Positions 1 through 12,597 of a DNA stretch of 64,000 bases are shown piece by piece. The notes beneath the pieces are model-generated. The model saw only the letters and a program-made list of their open reading frames with translations. It was not told the origin of the DNA and made no database searches. The DNA lies in contig CM082576.2 in assembly GCA_040954595.2 (NCBI GenBank), forward strand, positions 7,192,001 to 7,256,000. Direction: 5' to 3'. The translations under genes were made by a program, and so were the position numbers. Source of the DNA: Balanoglossus misakiensis. Lineage: Eukaryota > Hemichordata. Each line of letters starts with the position of its first letter. The stretch's first letter is position 1.

Positions 1-632
1 AGTTTAATCCATTCCCTTGGCCATATAAGCTTTACAATCTGAACTGAATTTAATTAACATTGGGTTTAAGGCGGTTTGTTCAATCGTCTCAGGTTTGACT
101 GGTTGACCCGAGTCAGATTGAAATTAATACTTAATCGCCAGGTTCGTTGTTGTTTTGCTTTGTTGTTTAAACGAGTTTGTGATACTATTACCTTCTCAAA
201 CAATACAATTTGTTACGCTGCGTTTATTTCCCCTTGGAACTGTACTGTCAAACTCATGGTTTCAGTTGGAACTAAGAAACAGCTGACACAAAGAAACGAC
301 CCCCTCAACAGGCTTAATCCACTGTATTTCTGAAATGTCATTCTGAAACCAAGCGACAGCTGAGATCTGGGAAAGCCGAGAATTTAATGCAGGGTGCGTC
401 AAACATTAAAACCGATCTGCCAATGTAGCTTATAGCTTTCAGCGGGGAGCATATAAAGCGAGCGAGGCTCTTCAATAGCTACTGAGAGAGACCACGCAAA
501 GAGCTGACGGCATAAAGTATAGTGGGGGGGGGGATTTCAAGATACAATTGCTGCTGTAAAAAGGAAATCACGGAGTAATGGGGTTGACGTTACATTAAAG
601 TCATCAATGTCTGGTAATGTGGAGAATCATAA

Positions 633-837
633 GGGACTGGTCAGTTTCTCCGGCCTGGGGGAGGGGGGGTTGGATTCAGGAGGGGGAGGTCACCCTGTTT
701 TGGAATTGGGTGATGGGGGTGTCACCGGGGGTCACCCACTTTTCTATGTTCACGGGTGGTGTCCGTCACTTTTGGATATCCACAAAAAAGAGACCACCGC
801 CCCATCCACCCCCTCGCCGAAGAAACTGATCAGTCCC
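633..837. mobile_element. Small TIR element (MITE), PIF/Harbinger-like
   Basis: The ends are inverted repeats of about 22 bp. The left end begins gggactggtcagtttct, and the right end, read on the other strand, begins gggactgatcagtttct. The element is flanked on both sides by TAA (630-632 and 838-840), which fits a 3-bp target duplication as PIF/Harbinger elements make. It is only 205 bp, G-rich on this strand, and has no transposase, so it would be non-autonomous. Short open frames across it are not genes. A second copy with the same interior lies at 39920-40090. Confidence 0.72.
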
Positions 838-2963
838 TAATAGATGAACTCGGCGGAAGGCGAGTTAATATGACGAGTGACAGTTTTGATAAAAACAAAC
901 GCAAAGCATCCTTTGCCTAGTAAAAAATTCATTACGTCCCAAATTTCCACGGACGGCGAGAAACGACTTATATTGGATTTTGATGGGCGAGAAGACTCTT
1001 CAGGAAGGGCGTGAAATTAGCGGAAGCAAGGTTACGGGAATTCGATCAGGCCGTACAGCCGAGTGCTCAGCGACAAAGTCGCCATTTTCTTTCGAAATCC
1101 ACTGCTTTGCAGAAGCACGGTCCCAAGTGTAACGTTCAAGTTAAAGGTTCGATACCACTAGAGACGTGCTATCAACACCCTCGCACAAACCTTTTCACCG
1201 TGTGCTTTTAGCAACATTTGCTCATTTGTAGCTCGTTTCCGCTTTCAATTATTTTATTAGCCGTAAGATTCGACCAGCCGCAAAAGCCTCATCCTCATCC
1301 TCAGATGACGGTTCATTTGTCTTTAAACGTGCGGCGTTCCCATTAAAATCTAGAGCGCGAAGCTCTTATTAAATTATAGAACACGAGCCAATGCCTGCGA
1401 GTCTACTATTTCGTCAGTGACCTGTCTGTGTGTCAGAAACTACTTAAATCCAACTTATATTGAGGGGCATGCACATATGCAGATGTTGTAAAGTATGTAC
1501 AGTATTCACATTCATCTGACCCTCTGCGTACCTTTATAGCTCTACTCCCACCTGCGTTTTCACCGAGAACAGACGTGATCGAAATTTCGGCTTACAATTT
1601 CTTTTGGACGAGAAGATGACACGAGGAGAAAATAGAATCACTGTATGTGATCTGCATTCTGTTCGCGTGTTGTTGCCGGGAGACGGTGACAATTACACGC
1701 TTCGACCTCGGGGTTATCTCAATTTTCACCATCCTTACCTTGTGATTAACTGTATACTGACGCTCTGTACAAAACCAACTTGAAACAGTCGGTAACATGA
1801 CGTTCGTCGGGGCGAGTCGGCGATCCTTTATTCGATACCGCAATCGATGATCTCGCTGTAATATTTCTCCAGAGCGCTGTGGAAAGTTTTCAGATTTTTT
1901 GTGATTTGCGGAAGTCTTACTTTACCTCACTGATTCCCCCCTCGAGATATTCGATCATTTCTTAGGTGTAACTCACCATATAGTGCAGATTGGTCGTTTT
2001 ATGACCACAGTTGCATAGCAATATTGGCACGAACGGCGGTCGCCGAATCCATACAGCGGAATGTCTAGCACGGAGTCCGGCGTCACAGTACGAGCAAACA
2101 CTGCAATGCATCTGTCAGTTTTCTCCCGATGATACTCGGAGATCCATTCAACATTCATTTACTTACGCGACATATTTGTACAATCGTCTCTTTTTTATAT
2201 TCTTTTTCAGTTTTCTTCTTGCAAGTAGTGGGTTTACCGACTATGGCCAGGGGGCCACCTCTCTACTACTATACAAACACCACCCACCCTCGCATGTGAC
2301 AAGATGAAGCAGCCACCGGTTACTCTGACAACCTACTGATTCCAACGGCACCTGTATGGGACTTATCGACAGATTTCTCAGGCGAATCAGATTATTTACA
2401 GACAAGATGAAGTACGCTCCGAAACGGTGGAGGAAGGTGAGTAGTCCTCTCTCGAAACGGTTCTAAAAATGAAAGTGCGCGGAGTTGAACCCAGTTGGCG
2501 ACAAACCCGTCTCTAAGGAGGAATGCTACGAAGGTGTAGAGGCTGATTAAACGGTTACCGATACCTTCTACCACACATTGCTAATGCTGCAATATAACTC
2601 GTTTACATTCATTTTAACCAACAATAATTAGTTTAAGTGTCCAGATCTTGTTTTCCACATGACGATTTAGCTCAACACAGAGCTTAGCGATTTTTTATTC
2701 CTAATCTTGCAGTGGTCCATTTCGAATGATTTTATTCTATAAAGCTGTCCCCATGTTTTGATCATGGAAATCCAGGATAGTCCTGTGAGCTTGTTTTCTT
2801 GTAGTATTCCTCCTTGGAGATTCTCTTTTTAATGTATAAATGGACATAAACTACGACAATGTAGGTTTAGTTAGGAAATAACATATAGGTGCATTAGGTA
2901 GGGAAATTGCAGGATGACGATCGCGTTATTAATACTATACATAAATAATTGTAATGAAGCCAT

Positions 2964-3386
2964 AGTATAATGTAATTTAATGTAATGCAGTGTAATGTAG
3001 TGTAAAATACTTTAATGTAGTGTGTAGTGTAGGTAATTTTGTGTTGTGCTGTGTTGTGTGATAATTCAGTGTAGTGTAAAGTAGTGTAGCGTAGTAAAGT
3101 GTGGTTTTATGTAGCATGCGGCAATGAATTGAGATCTAGAGCGGCGTACTTTACTGGCAGAATTGAATGGTAGAGTTATGCAGTGTAGCACGTGCCGTGC
3201 AGAGCAGTGTAGTGTAGTCTAGTGCTGTGTAGTAACTGTATGCAGCGACGAGTTGAGATCTAGAGCAGATTAGTTTGTATTCCAGAAGCAAAAAATTGAA
3301 TGGCAGTATAGTATAGTATAGTGTAATGTATTATTATGTGGTGTTGTGTCTTGTAGTATTGTAGTGTAGTGTAGTATAGTATAGTC
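2964..3386 (+). repeat. Degenerate TGTAG/TGTAA pentamer array
   Basis: About 420 bp are dominated by imperfect copies of TGTAG, TGTAA and AGTGT. The array is interrupted by two copies of a longer unit that share ttgagatctagagc (3129-3142 and 3253-3266, 124 bp apart), each followed by a sequence ending in gaattgaatgg or a close variant. This looks like an old minisatellite that has been partly duplicated. Confidence 0.65.
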
Positions 3387-4226
3387 GATATATCCAGGTA
3401 ATCTAACGTTCGCTGATATCAAATCTCTCCTAATCTAGCCCACGTGAAAACGACATTACACTCGGAAAACCTCAGAACACGTGCGTTCATAAAAAAACTT
3501 CCGTTGAGGTCGCTCTGTCACTATATGCTCCGATCGCCGACTCGATTCCGTTTCTTGCAATTGCTTACCCGACAGCGCAACTTGACTTGGCGCATACATG
3601 TATGTGGCCCTCAGTCGGGCAATGCGCAATTTATGTTGTCCATGTAAAAAACTATACTGGTGGCGCTAACTGTGCTTTCACCGCGTCGGTTGGTTTCTTC
3701 TTTGGGTATGGCAGTTCTATCACAGAACATATATACCTTATACTTGTACATTATGTAGTTTACCGGCAGTTTACATCAATTTCGCCGGTTACACTGTTAA
3801 TAACACTGAGGTTTGTCGTTCATGCTCTCACACCAAGTATTGGATGACAAATAATAAACTAGCTTGATGATGATAAAACCGACGTCACCGTGAATGGTTC
3901 AATATCCTGCCTCTCACCCGTTCCCATCGGAAAGGCGAAAATTGGTTTTCGTTCTCATTTCATCGGAGTGACCTTCTAGGATAATCACATGTTCAATCAA
4001 CACATAGTGTCCATTTGCAAATTTATCCACATTAATCTCCGCTGGATTGGATCAGTCAGTAAACAACTCTATCTCCTACATGTAAACGCAAAGAGACGCC
4101 TGTGACAGAAATAAGTTAGAGAAACAAGAACAGCTAATATTAATATGTGATCATTGTGTAAACAAGAAGACAACAACAACAACAACAGTTATTGTCATTA
4201 TATTATCATTTAGAAACAAAAACACG

Positions 4227-4389
<163 letters not shown>

Positions 4390-6108
4390 GTTCATAAATT
4401 AATGACCAGTAATTAATTAACTAATTTTTAACCGACTTAATCTGTTATTCCCACGGGAAATCGAATTCCCGTTAATTTAAGATCAAACTAATCCGAGCTT
4501 TGTTCTCCCGAAGGCCAAGGTCAGTAATAATTTAATGGTGAATTATAGGCGCTGTATACAGATGACAAATCATCAATCGGGTCACTGACCCTGAAAAGGG
4601 ATGAGCATGAAATGAGAAACATTATTATCGGATGAAGACGCGTTGAAATTTATCTAGTATCGTTCAGCAAATGCCGGACATAACAAGTGGAAGTTTGCTA
4701 CCGTCAGGAACATGACACAGAAATTCAGAAATACAGGTGTTGTACATTGAAAAGCTGCAGTGCCAACGGAAATCGGAAATAATCATGCAGTATCGCGTGT
4801 TCACACAGATTCTGGCACAAGAGGGCGTTGTTCGACTAAAATATGGGAACCATTTTGCAGATTATCATATGACAAGGCAGTCGACAATGTCACATCTTGA
4901 GACTATTTTTAACGTTTTCATTGAATATTAATCGGAAACATTTGGAAACAACATCTGGAGTTTGAACTTCGCTCTTTTCATTTGTTCCACAATTACTCAT
5001 AATCGACGAAAAATTAAGACACACGATCTTTAGTAATTTGACATCTCTAAGAATAAAAAAAACAGTATATCTTCAAAGCGAATTGGTAAATTTCCGGCAT
5101 AGGGATGATGGGATGTTGGGTTAAAATCGACATTTGGTGTTAACGATTATGGCAAAGTCGGGGTTGTTATGCAAATGAGTCATTTGCATGAGAGATTTTA
5201 ACATTCAGCCATATGTTCACAATTCTCTTTTATTTATTTATGAAATGTTTATTTTAACTCGTTATTCAACGGGCTATAAATGGTCCCACAGCTAGCTATC
5301 TCGGAAACCGATAAGATGTACGAATTATTGACGACAAATCGATAAACCGGACAGATTTACACCGAGTCGTGCGCACATTAATATCACTTAAAACAATAGC
5401 CATAGTATTAATCCACGAACCTGACTGTCAAATTTTAATTGAACTAATTTAGGGGGTAAAATGAAGCACATCTACCGGCCTTTCGATGCTGTCGTTCTGC
5501 CATTGTCCCAAACAAAATTATTTCGTCAGTTCCCGTGAGAGTATAAAACAATGTCTGCCTGTGTGTGAGGGTGTCGTTTCTCTTGCATCTTTATCTGAAG
5601 GTGTAATCCTCTTCGACGGAAGCTAACGAGGTTCGGTTCAGATCCTTCGTTAAGCGCGATGAACGATGTATGGGCGCGCGGCTACAAATGTGACAACACT
5701 ATCGGTCTCCTTGATAGATATAGATGATGCGCCGCGGAGTTGAAATGCGGACAGGTCACAGGTTTACATAAACTCTCCGGGAGAGAACGATTATGTTGGC
5801 AAGGTTGGAGATTCGATGTCACGCTTGTGCCGGATATCCGCAAAACCAAATTAACGTGGAAACTGGCCAGCCCGACAGTTGTGCCATGTCTCGATTTAGA
5901 TTCCAGAAAGCGTATATACTTTGAATGATTTATGTATACTCTTTCAGTGACTGTAGACTAATGTGTGTGGTATTCTAATGTTGTCTGCTACACATTCGCA
6001 CTTGTTCCAACCGCTGAAAACAGCGCCAATAAGCATTAGGACCAAATAGCGACAAATTGCTGAATTATCATACATGAACATATTTCATTGCGAGACACTA
6101 TTAAGAAC

Positions 6109-6110
<2 letters not shown>

Positions 6111-6154
<44 letters not shown>
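6111..6154 (+). repeat. (TCA)n microsatellite
   Basis: About 14-15 uninterrupted TCA units. The same motif recurs as a longer array at 9891-9976. The poly-His frame across it is a repeat artefact. Confidence 0.95.
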
Positions 6155-6184
6155 GTAATGTTTTATCTCATCGCTGGCCGATAA

Positions 6185-6739
6185 TTACATTCCGCAATTG
6201 CTTCCTGACCCTTGACCTGCGCTTTGCTCTATGCATGGCCCTCGGCGATCGAGGATACGCCGGGCCGGGCAAGCAGGTTGTTGTTCCCAAATCAAACCCT
6301 CGAACGAGGCTACATGATGTTTATGAACAAGTAACTGTATGTGAAGTTCGTTCCAATCTGGTATAATTTGTGCAAAAAAAAGAATAACAAGACCGGGATC
6401 CTTTGCGTTTACTACCCGCAGCTTCATTAAACTCTGGCGTGGTCTTTGACACGTGCATAAGCTAGGAGCCTGCGATATTATCACCCCGCTTCCGAATATC
6501 GCGAATCCAATTATCGTAATTGCCAGTTTATCACCGGCAGATCTATCTGGCGGAGGAGAAGTCTCGATCTCGGTTTGTTGCGGTAGATCATAACGGCCAC
6601 GGGTGTTCCAAATCAACGGAAGAAAATCACACAGCTGATGAAAAAAGATCGTCGAATGCTCTCTTAGCTTGCATCGGAACTGAACAGGGAACCTGTCTCC
6701 GGAGATTTGTCGCATGGATGCAACTTGTAGATGTTGCAT
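6185..6739 (-). other. Unassigned 184-codon open frame
   Basis: A continuous open frame of 184 codons from an ATG runs through a moderately GC-rich stretch next to a TCA array. I see no known domain, no signal peptide and no clear membrane protein layout, although there is a short hydrophobic patch around residues 70-85 (LAITIIGFAIFGSGVII). Other frames on both strands are also partly open here, which points to composition rather than coding. It could be a chance frame, an old exon or a transposon remnant. Confidence 0.15.
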
Positions 6740-9700
6740 ATTTTCCTAGCGTCTTTAACATACGATAGGAAAGGCAATATCTAGGCCTACTCTCTCGAAA
6801 CTCCGGTCGCACTGTTTCAGCTGCTGAGAGGCAATGGGGCGATGTGTCTCCAACATCTGTCTCTGAACCAAGGTAACAGTCGTGTGTATACGTAGTTGAC
6901 TCGAGTCCTTCAGCTGTCGGTTATATGTCCGCCGTGGGCACAGGTGCTCGCAGCCGGGACACCGTCTGTTTGACGCCGGCAAATGATGGGAACAATCGCC
7001 AGCAGAGCGCATAGGAACTCCTCGAAAAACAGCTACCAGGGCAGCGTTCTGACGCGGCGCTCGCCGGAGGGACGCTCAGCCAAAGTCTTCCGACCTGTCC
7101 ACCTGATGAGGTGTTCAAAGGTTCACTTGGGGGAAAACATCAAGACGGTGAGCTTTATTAATTTGGAAAGTTTTTTCCCCTACGTGGACGCCTTCGTGGC
7201 CATCCCTTCTGCACAGCGAAATGACGCTGTGTACGTTTAAAAGATGGTTGCCCTGCCCCGTTCACATTCTGCAGCAAGTGAAAACATATGCTCCCTTAAT
7301 GTGTATCACCTTGTGCATATGTTGTATCGTTCTCTGCACAGCCATGGCTAGACAATGGCCGGGTTATTGCTATCCATGGCCAATTGGCGGCGGTTAGCAA
7401 TAATTACGTACGAGGGTCCATGCAATTCTGCGACCCCGTCATTAATTCCCGGAGACACGTGATGGGAAACTGTCGGAATACACGGATTTGTCGGATTTGC
7501 CGCATGTTGTCACTACAAAAATCGGTTACTAGCTTTCTGTCATGGAACGGAATGACCATCTAGACAAACGAGAGATGACAGACGTGCTGTATTTTGTCAC
7601 AAAATATGTAAACAACACGGTACCAGCAGATTTGACATTCATATCACGTGCTTAAATTATGTAAGTTACATAACTAAATCAGCTTTGCAACGGTTATTCT
7701 TGTTTATGTACGTTTGATCAATTGTTTTTCGGTGATGTATACATTGTATTCACTACAACATACGAAAATGAACGTCTCAGCATACATGTATTCGACTGCA
7801 CAATAGTCGAATGTTGATTGTCATGCGATTTTGACTTGCATTGCAAGTACAGTGAAATTTCAGTACAGGCTGTGTTGTCGTTTGGATATTTCCATAACCC
7901 ATATTTAGAAAAACGCGTTTTGTCCACACATCTGGTACAACCCATAACGCGCTTGTCACATCCGGGGTCATCTTTGGAGTCATCTCTATCTATAGGCTCA
8001 TTGAGTCGCCAGGTTGATTTCAAATTACATGTAGATGGGTGCAGGGGTTAGTCCTTGTCGTTACAGATCGTTGAGTTCAGATGAATTGGACGCCATCGTT
8101 GAACCAAGTCTTTGAATGCTAAACAGGCGTAAAGCGACGTACAGTTCGCACGCATGGCAAAATACAGCTAGCTTCAACATGCAACACATGACTGTGTGAT
8201 TCAGTTGTACATACACTCATGTCGAGGCTGGCACGCACGGTATTATTGAAGATCGTCTACCGAGTGAAACTGTCAAGGGTCAGACTCGCGATAAATATTA
8301 ATTGATTAAAAAAACTAATTGACGACATTTTTATTGCCGTTCTGATCAAGCGCGACGGGGATATAATTCCATCGGTTGTTTAACCATCGCGCTAACATGT
8401 TAAAGGTTGTATATTGCTTTGCTTATAACGTTGCGATATTGCTTGAGTAGTCGGAAATTCTCTCACAGAAAGCCGAGAAGGCGATGAACTATATCATCCG
8501 ATGTCGACGTGACGACTCACTGTCCCCAGTTTAAAAAATCCCAACAGGCAAACATATCACTTTCAATTTTCAAATTAATGACGTACAATCTCAGGGGGCG
8601 AAAAGTGTCGCGTCAATTGACATATAATTTCACGCAAAGGGGCAGGGTCACTTATTTTGTTTTACTTCATTTGGGTTGTTTTTTCAGTTTTTATTAGGAC
8701 TTAATTAATAAAGTGTTGCTTCTCTAGAAATTGTCACCTGATAGAGTCCATCTTACACCCAGTCAGTTGTGTCCTAGTCTCCTGATGAGTGAGTCCAGTG
8801 ACTCAAGAAACAACGTTGTAGAGATTATACCGCCTGTCGTTTCTCCAGCTACCCTTACGTTCAAACAAGCTTCGCTTGACTAATTAGAAATAAACCCCAA
8901 TAAAATAATCTTAACGATTACTGCAAATGTTTCTTCGGCATTATACTTAATAATCAAATGGTGACATTTCTGTCACTCAAATGTAAGTCCTGTCATGTAA
9001 AAGAGCTAGCTCACCAAGATAATTATCACCCATCTCAACAATCAACTCTTAGATAATTACATCAGCAACTAATGGTTCCTTTAGTTTGACATTTAGCTGG
9101 CCTGTGTGTGGGCGTTAGGTGTGCCAGACCGGTTTGTTCCTGCACAAGGGGAGTATAGCGTTCTTAAAGACCAGAAATTAAATATCTTGGTTCTCATATT
9201 AAATCGACATAAATGTGTCTACAGCTTCAATGGCGTTGAGGATGAGACTGCCTAATATTTCACACTTTGTTCAAATAGAATTTGCTCTATTTCCATCTGT
9301 TTACAGAAAACGAAACAGCTGTGTATACACTTTATGATTCTTTGCAATGTGCTATAGATGTTCGTCCATCGCTCCTGCAGGTTGTGTATTGAGTGACGTC
9401 ACGCGTTATTACAACTTGTCGGCCACTTCATTGTATCCGGGTTACACAAGAACAGAACACGTGATAGATGAGTCAGTATTATTACTGGTGCATGATCTTG
9501 TCACAGATCAAAAGCAGGAAATAATACCCCTTCGATATCGTTATGTTCTTCTCGGAATACACGGGCACTGAAAACAAAATCTGGCAAATGAATGGGGCAG
9601 TTCATGAAATATGCACAAAGCTGTCATCTTTCCACTTTTAAAGTAACGTTCACTCGGAGCTGAATTATGCATCGCCATCCAGAAAATATCAATCTCGCCA

Positions 9701-9889
9701 TCAAGAATTCATGTTTTGAAATCCCATTGGGAGTGTTGAGGCTGACGTTTTCGTGTCTCAGCATCGTGTCTGTAGCATTTTTTGCATAGAAACGTCCCAG
9801 TCATATCAAGTCGTACGTGTCGTCCCATGGCCGTCGTTCGGCTTTAAACATGCGAGCAGTAAATCTTCACTTGTGACGAGTTCGGCGCT

Positions 9890-9890
<1 letters not shown>

Positions 9891-9976
<86 letters not shown>
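9891..9976 (+). repeat. (TCA)n microsatellite, long
   Basis: About 28-29 perfect TCA units. It reads as poly-Ser on the plus strand and poly-Met on the minus strand, both of which are artefacts. Confidence 0.97.
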
Positions 9977-12149
9977 TCAACCAAACTGTGCACGCCTGCA
10001 GTATTGTGATGTCTGTCTGGGGCGTCATAAGATGAAACTAAGCAAGACTCTAATGGGATGTGTTGGTGCTTTCTCTTGTTTCTTAAGAGAGGCAGTTTTA
10101 ATGGAAAACGACAACCTCTCCATGCTGTTGTATAGATATGCATTCACACTGTGTGGGAGTAACTAAGCGATTATGGCCGTTTGTTAGCGTTGCTTGTATT
10201 CGTTGCCCCCGTCTTTTCTCTACGTATGGACCGCTCAATCAAATTAAGTCCTTCATTAGTATCTGCAAGCCAAGTAACATGACGTCACAACTCCGATGTC
10301 ACAAAAATGTATTTCAGAATGAAACTGATCAACAAAGGAGACATTGATATAGCCTCTGGGGAAAACGTTCGGTGGTTCACCCTCGTACAGCACTATCAGT
10401 TAATTCATCACACATTCGCCGTTAATGCGATCGGCCAATTCGCAACGTAGGGCAACACGCGAGGGTATATACATATTTCATCGACAGATGAACCAACAAA
10501 AAATGAGGACATGCCACGCTGATCTGTGTTTCCCCTTCTCAGTTACCCGAAATGCTGCCTAAAGGTGGCGCTCTCATTCCAACTTAATCGTGATATTGAA
10601 GCTCGCTCGGTTAGTGCCCAGTACCCTTCCCAAAACAAGTCTAAGATCGGATACAAGAAAAACTACATGGACTATTTAATCAGAGAAAAGCCTCTGGAAA
10701 AGTTAGATTGAGGAAAACACCCAATTCGCTGGTTGTCACGTCATAAGGTTAATATACCCGGGCGCTCATTGATTTTAAGATTTCTCCAGGAATGTTTTAT
10801 TGTCTCAATAAAATAAATGTAATTTCAGTAGGCCTATCTTCAGGCTTCGCGGCGTCCTCGGTCGTAGACTACGGACGAGCAACGCTGGCGGCGGGTCTCA
10901 CTCATTTCGGTTAGGCTAATTAGTTCTGTGTCCACGTTTCCAACTGACGATCAAGTGCGCATAACGATCCGGCTGATAAAATAAGACGAAGAGCTGAGCA
11001 CTGTTTTTTTCATCCGCCTGAGGGCAGCCGAATCTCAAGGTGCATTCATTCCCGGCGAGTGATGTCTGAGCGTAGTTAATTTGAAATTCGGTTCGTGGAT
11101 CACTCCGTCCCCTGTTGTTGTCGAGATCCTGGGGGGGGGGGGGAATACGCCTACTCTTCTGTATGTTGTCAGTCTGCCGGTTTGAGTGAGAGTCTTTGTG
11201 AATGAAACGACGTCGACGTTGTCGTCAGTTGCTCATTATGACGTCATAATATTGAAAAAAACGTACATAAGGCGATGCTCTTAAGTGTTTTACCAAAAGC
11301 CATAAACCAGTGAAATGGTCAAAGTTGCAGAGAAGAAACTGCGAGGTCACTAGTATTTGATTTCTATCGTTGGTGGCGCTTCTTAGTCCATCATAATTAT
11401 GTTAAATATAAACACTGCGAATAATAAACTGCGGACGATATATTTTCATGTTCGACTTGACTGACTGTGTACTTCTCTCTGCCTGCAGTGCTTCGTTCCT
11501 ATCCGCTCTATCTCTCTCTCTCTGTCCCCGTTCTCACGCATACAGAGCAATCATGAGTTCACCGCGCCATTCTCCCGGCATGCTCCGGGAATGCAAATGA
11601 CAAAACAGAAATGAAGTATCACGAGAATGGCACACTTTTGACGCATGCATTGTTTTATTTTTTTGCGATTCATTTTGTCCTAGGGTGAACTTACATGTAA
11701 GCAGGTTCGAATAATGGTAGGTCGATACAGTATTCTAGATTGTTAAACAAAAATAAACAAAAACGGCTTGATTGTGTTCTCGCTTTATTTTCTAGTTTAA
11801 AATAATGTTGTGCCAAGTTTTTACGTTTGCACGCTCTCACCGTAGAGTATATTTTTTGTGGGACAGACAGACTTCGCATTGCTCCACATAACGTCTTGTA
11901 GCTTTTACTAACATCCGACTATCCTCTACGTCGCCCCGTACGTGCATTGTTTCCATTCGTGTAGTTTCCATGTATGCAAATGATGACACATTCGACAATT
12001 AATTATTCTGTGCTGTGCGTTCGTGTGGCTATAACGTTTCACTGTGGCACTGTCGCGTACAATAGGGGGCTGCATGTATGCCTCGCCTCTGGAGAGGAAT
12101 GTATAGCATGGTAAAACATTGTTGCTTACGATGTGTTTCCTCTTTGCAG

Positions 12150-12597
12150 GCGAAGCTGGGAGGATTTTACAAGCTGTTGTTCCGATGGAAAGGTAGCGTC
12201 TACAAGCTGCTGTGGCGGGAGGCGCTCGTGTTCAGCTTCCTCTACGCGATGGTCAGCAGCATTTACCACTATGTGCTCGACAGCAAACAGAAGGAGGCCT
12301 TCGAAGACTTCTGCATCTACGCCGAGGAGTTCACCTCGATGATGCCGATCAGCTTCGTGCTGGGCTTCTACGTGTCCATCATCGTGCAGCGGTGGTGGGA
12401 CCAGTTTCTCTCCATTCCCTGGCCGGACAAGCTGGCCTACGACATCGCCGCCAACGTGTACGGGGACGACGAGGGCGGACGCCTGCTGCGTCGCACCATG
12501 ATCCGCTACATCAACCTGGGCGCGCTGCTCACCTTCTGCACCGTCAGCAAATCGGTGAAGAAGAGGTTCCCAACGATTGACTACGTAGTCGACGCAG
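12150..12597 (+). CDS. Bestrophin A exon: N-terminal core, neck and TM1-2
   Basis: Acceptor is cctctttgcag before 12150; donor is gtaggc after 12597, phase 1 (Gly codon G|GT). It encodes residues 1-149, from [15 protein letters not shown] to YVVDA. Against human BEST1 it starts at Ala12, so about 11 residues (including the Ala10 Ca2+ ligand) lie on an earlier exon not located here. The frame stays open upstream to an ATG at 12078, but the polypyrimidine tract and lack of family similarity there show intron. Confidence 0.93.

Noticed and set aside
607-840. Gly-rich and Pro-rich small open frames
   Set aside because: They lie within the TIR element and arise from its G-rich composition.
6088-6366. 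Poly-His protein
   Set aside because: The His run is the (TCA)n array read in one frame; the rest matches nothing.
9753-10166. Poly-Ser protein on the plus strand, or poly-Met on the minus strand
   Set aside because: Both are readings of the same (TCA)n microsatellite.
12078-12149. ATG at 12078 as the start of bestrophin A
   Set aside because: The stretch has no bestrophin similarity and ends in a polypyrimidine tract plus AG, so it is intron.
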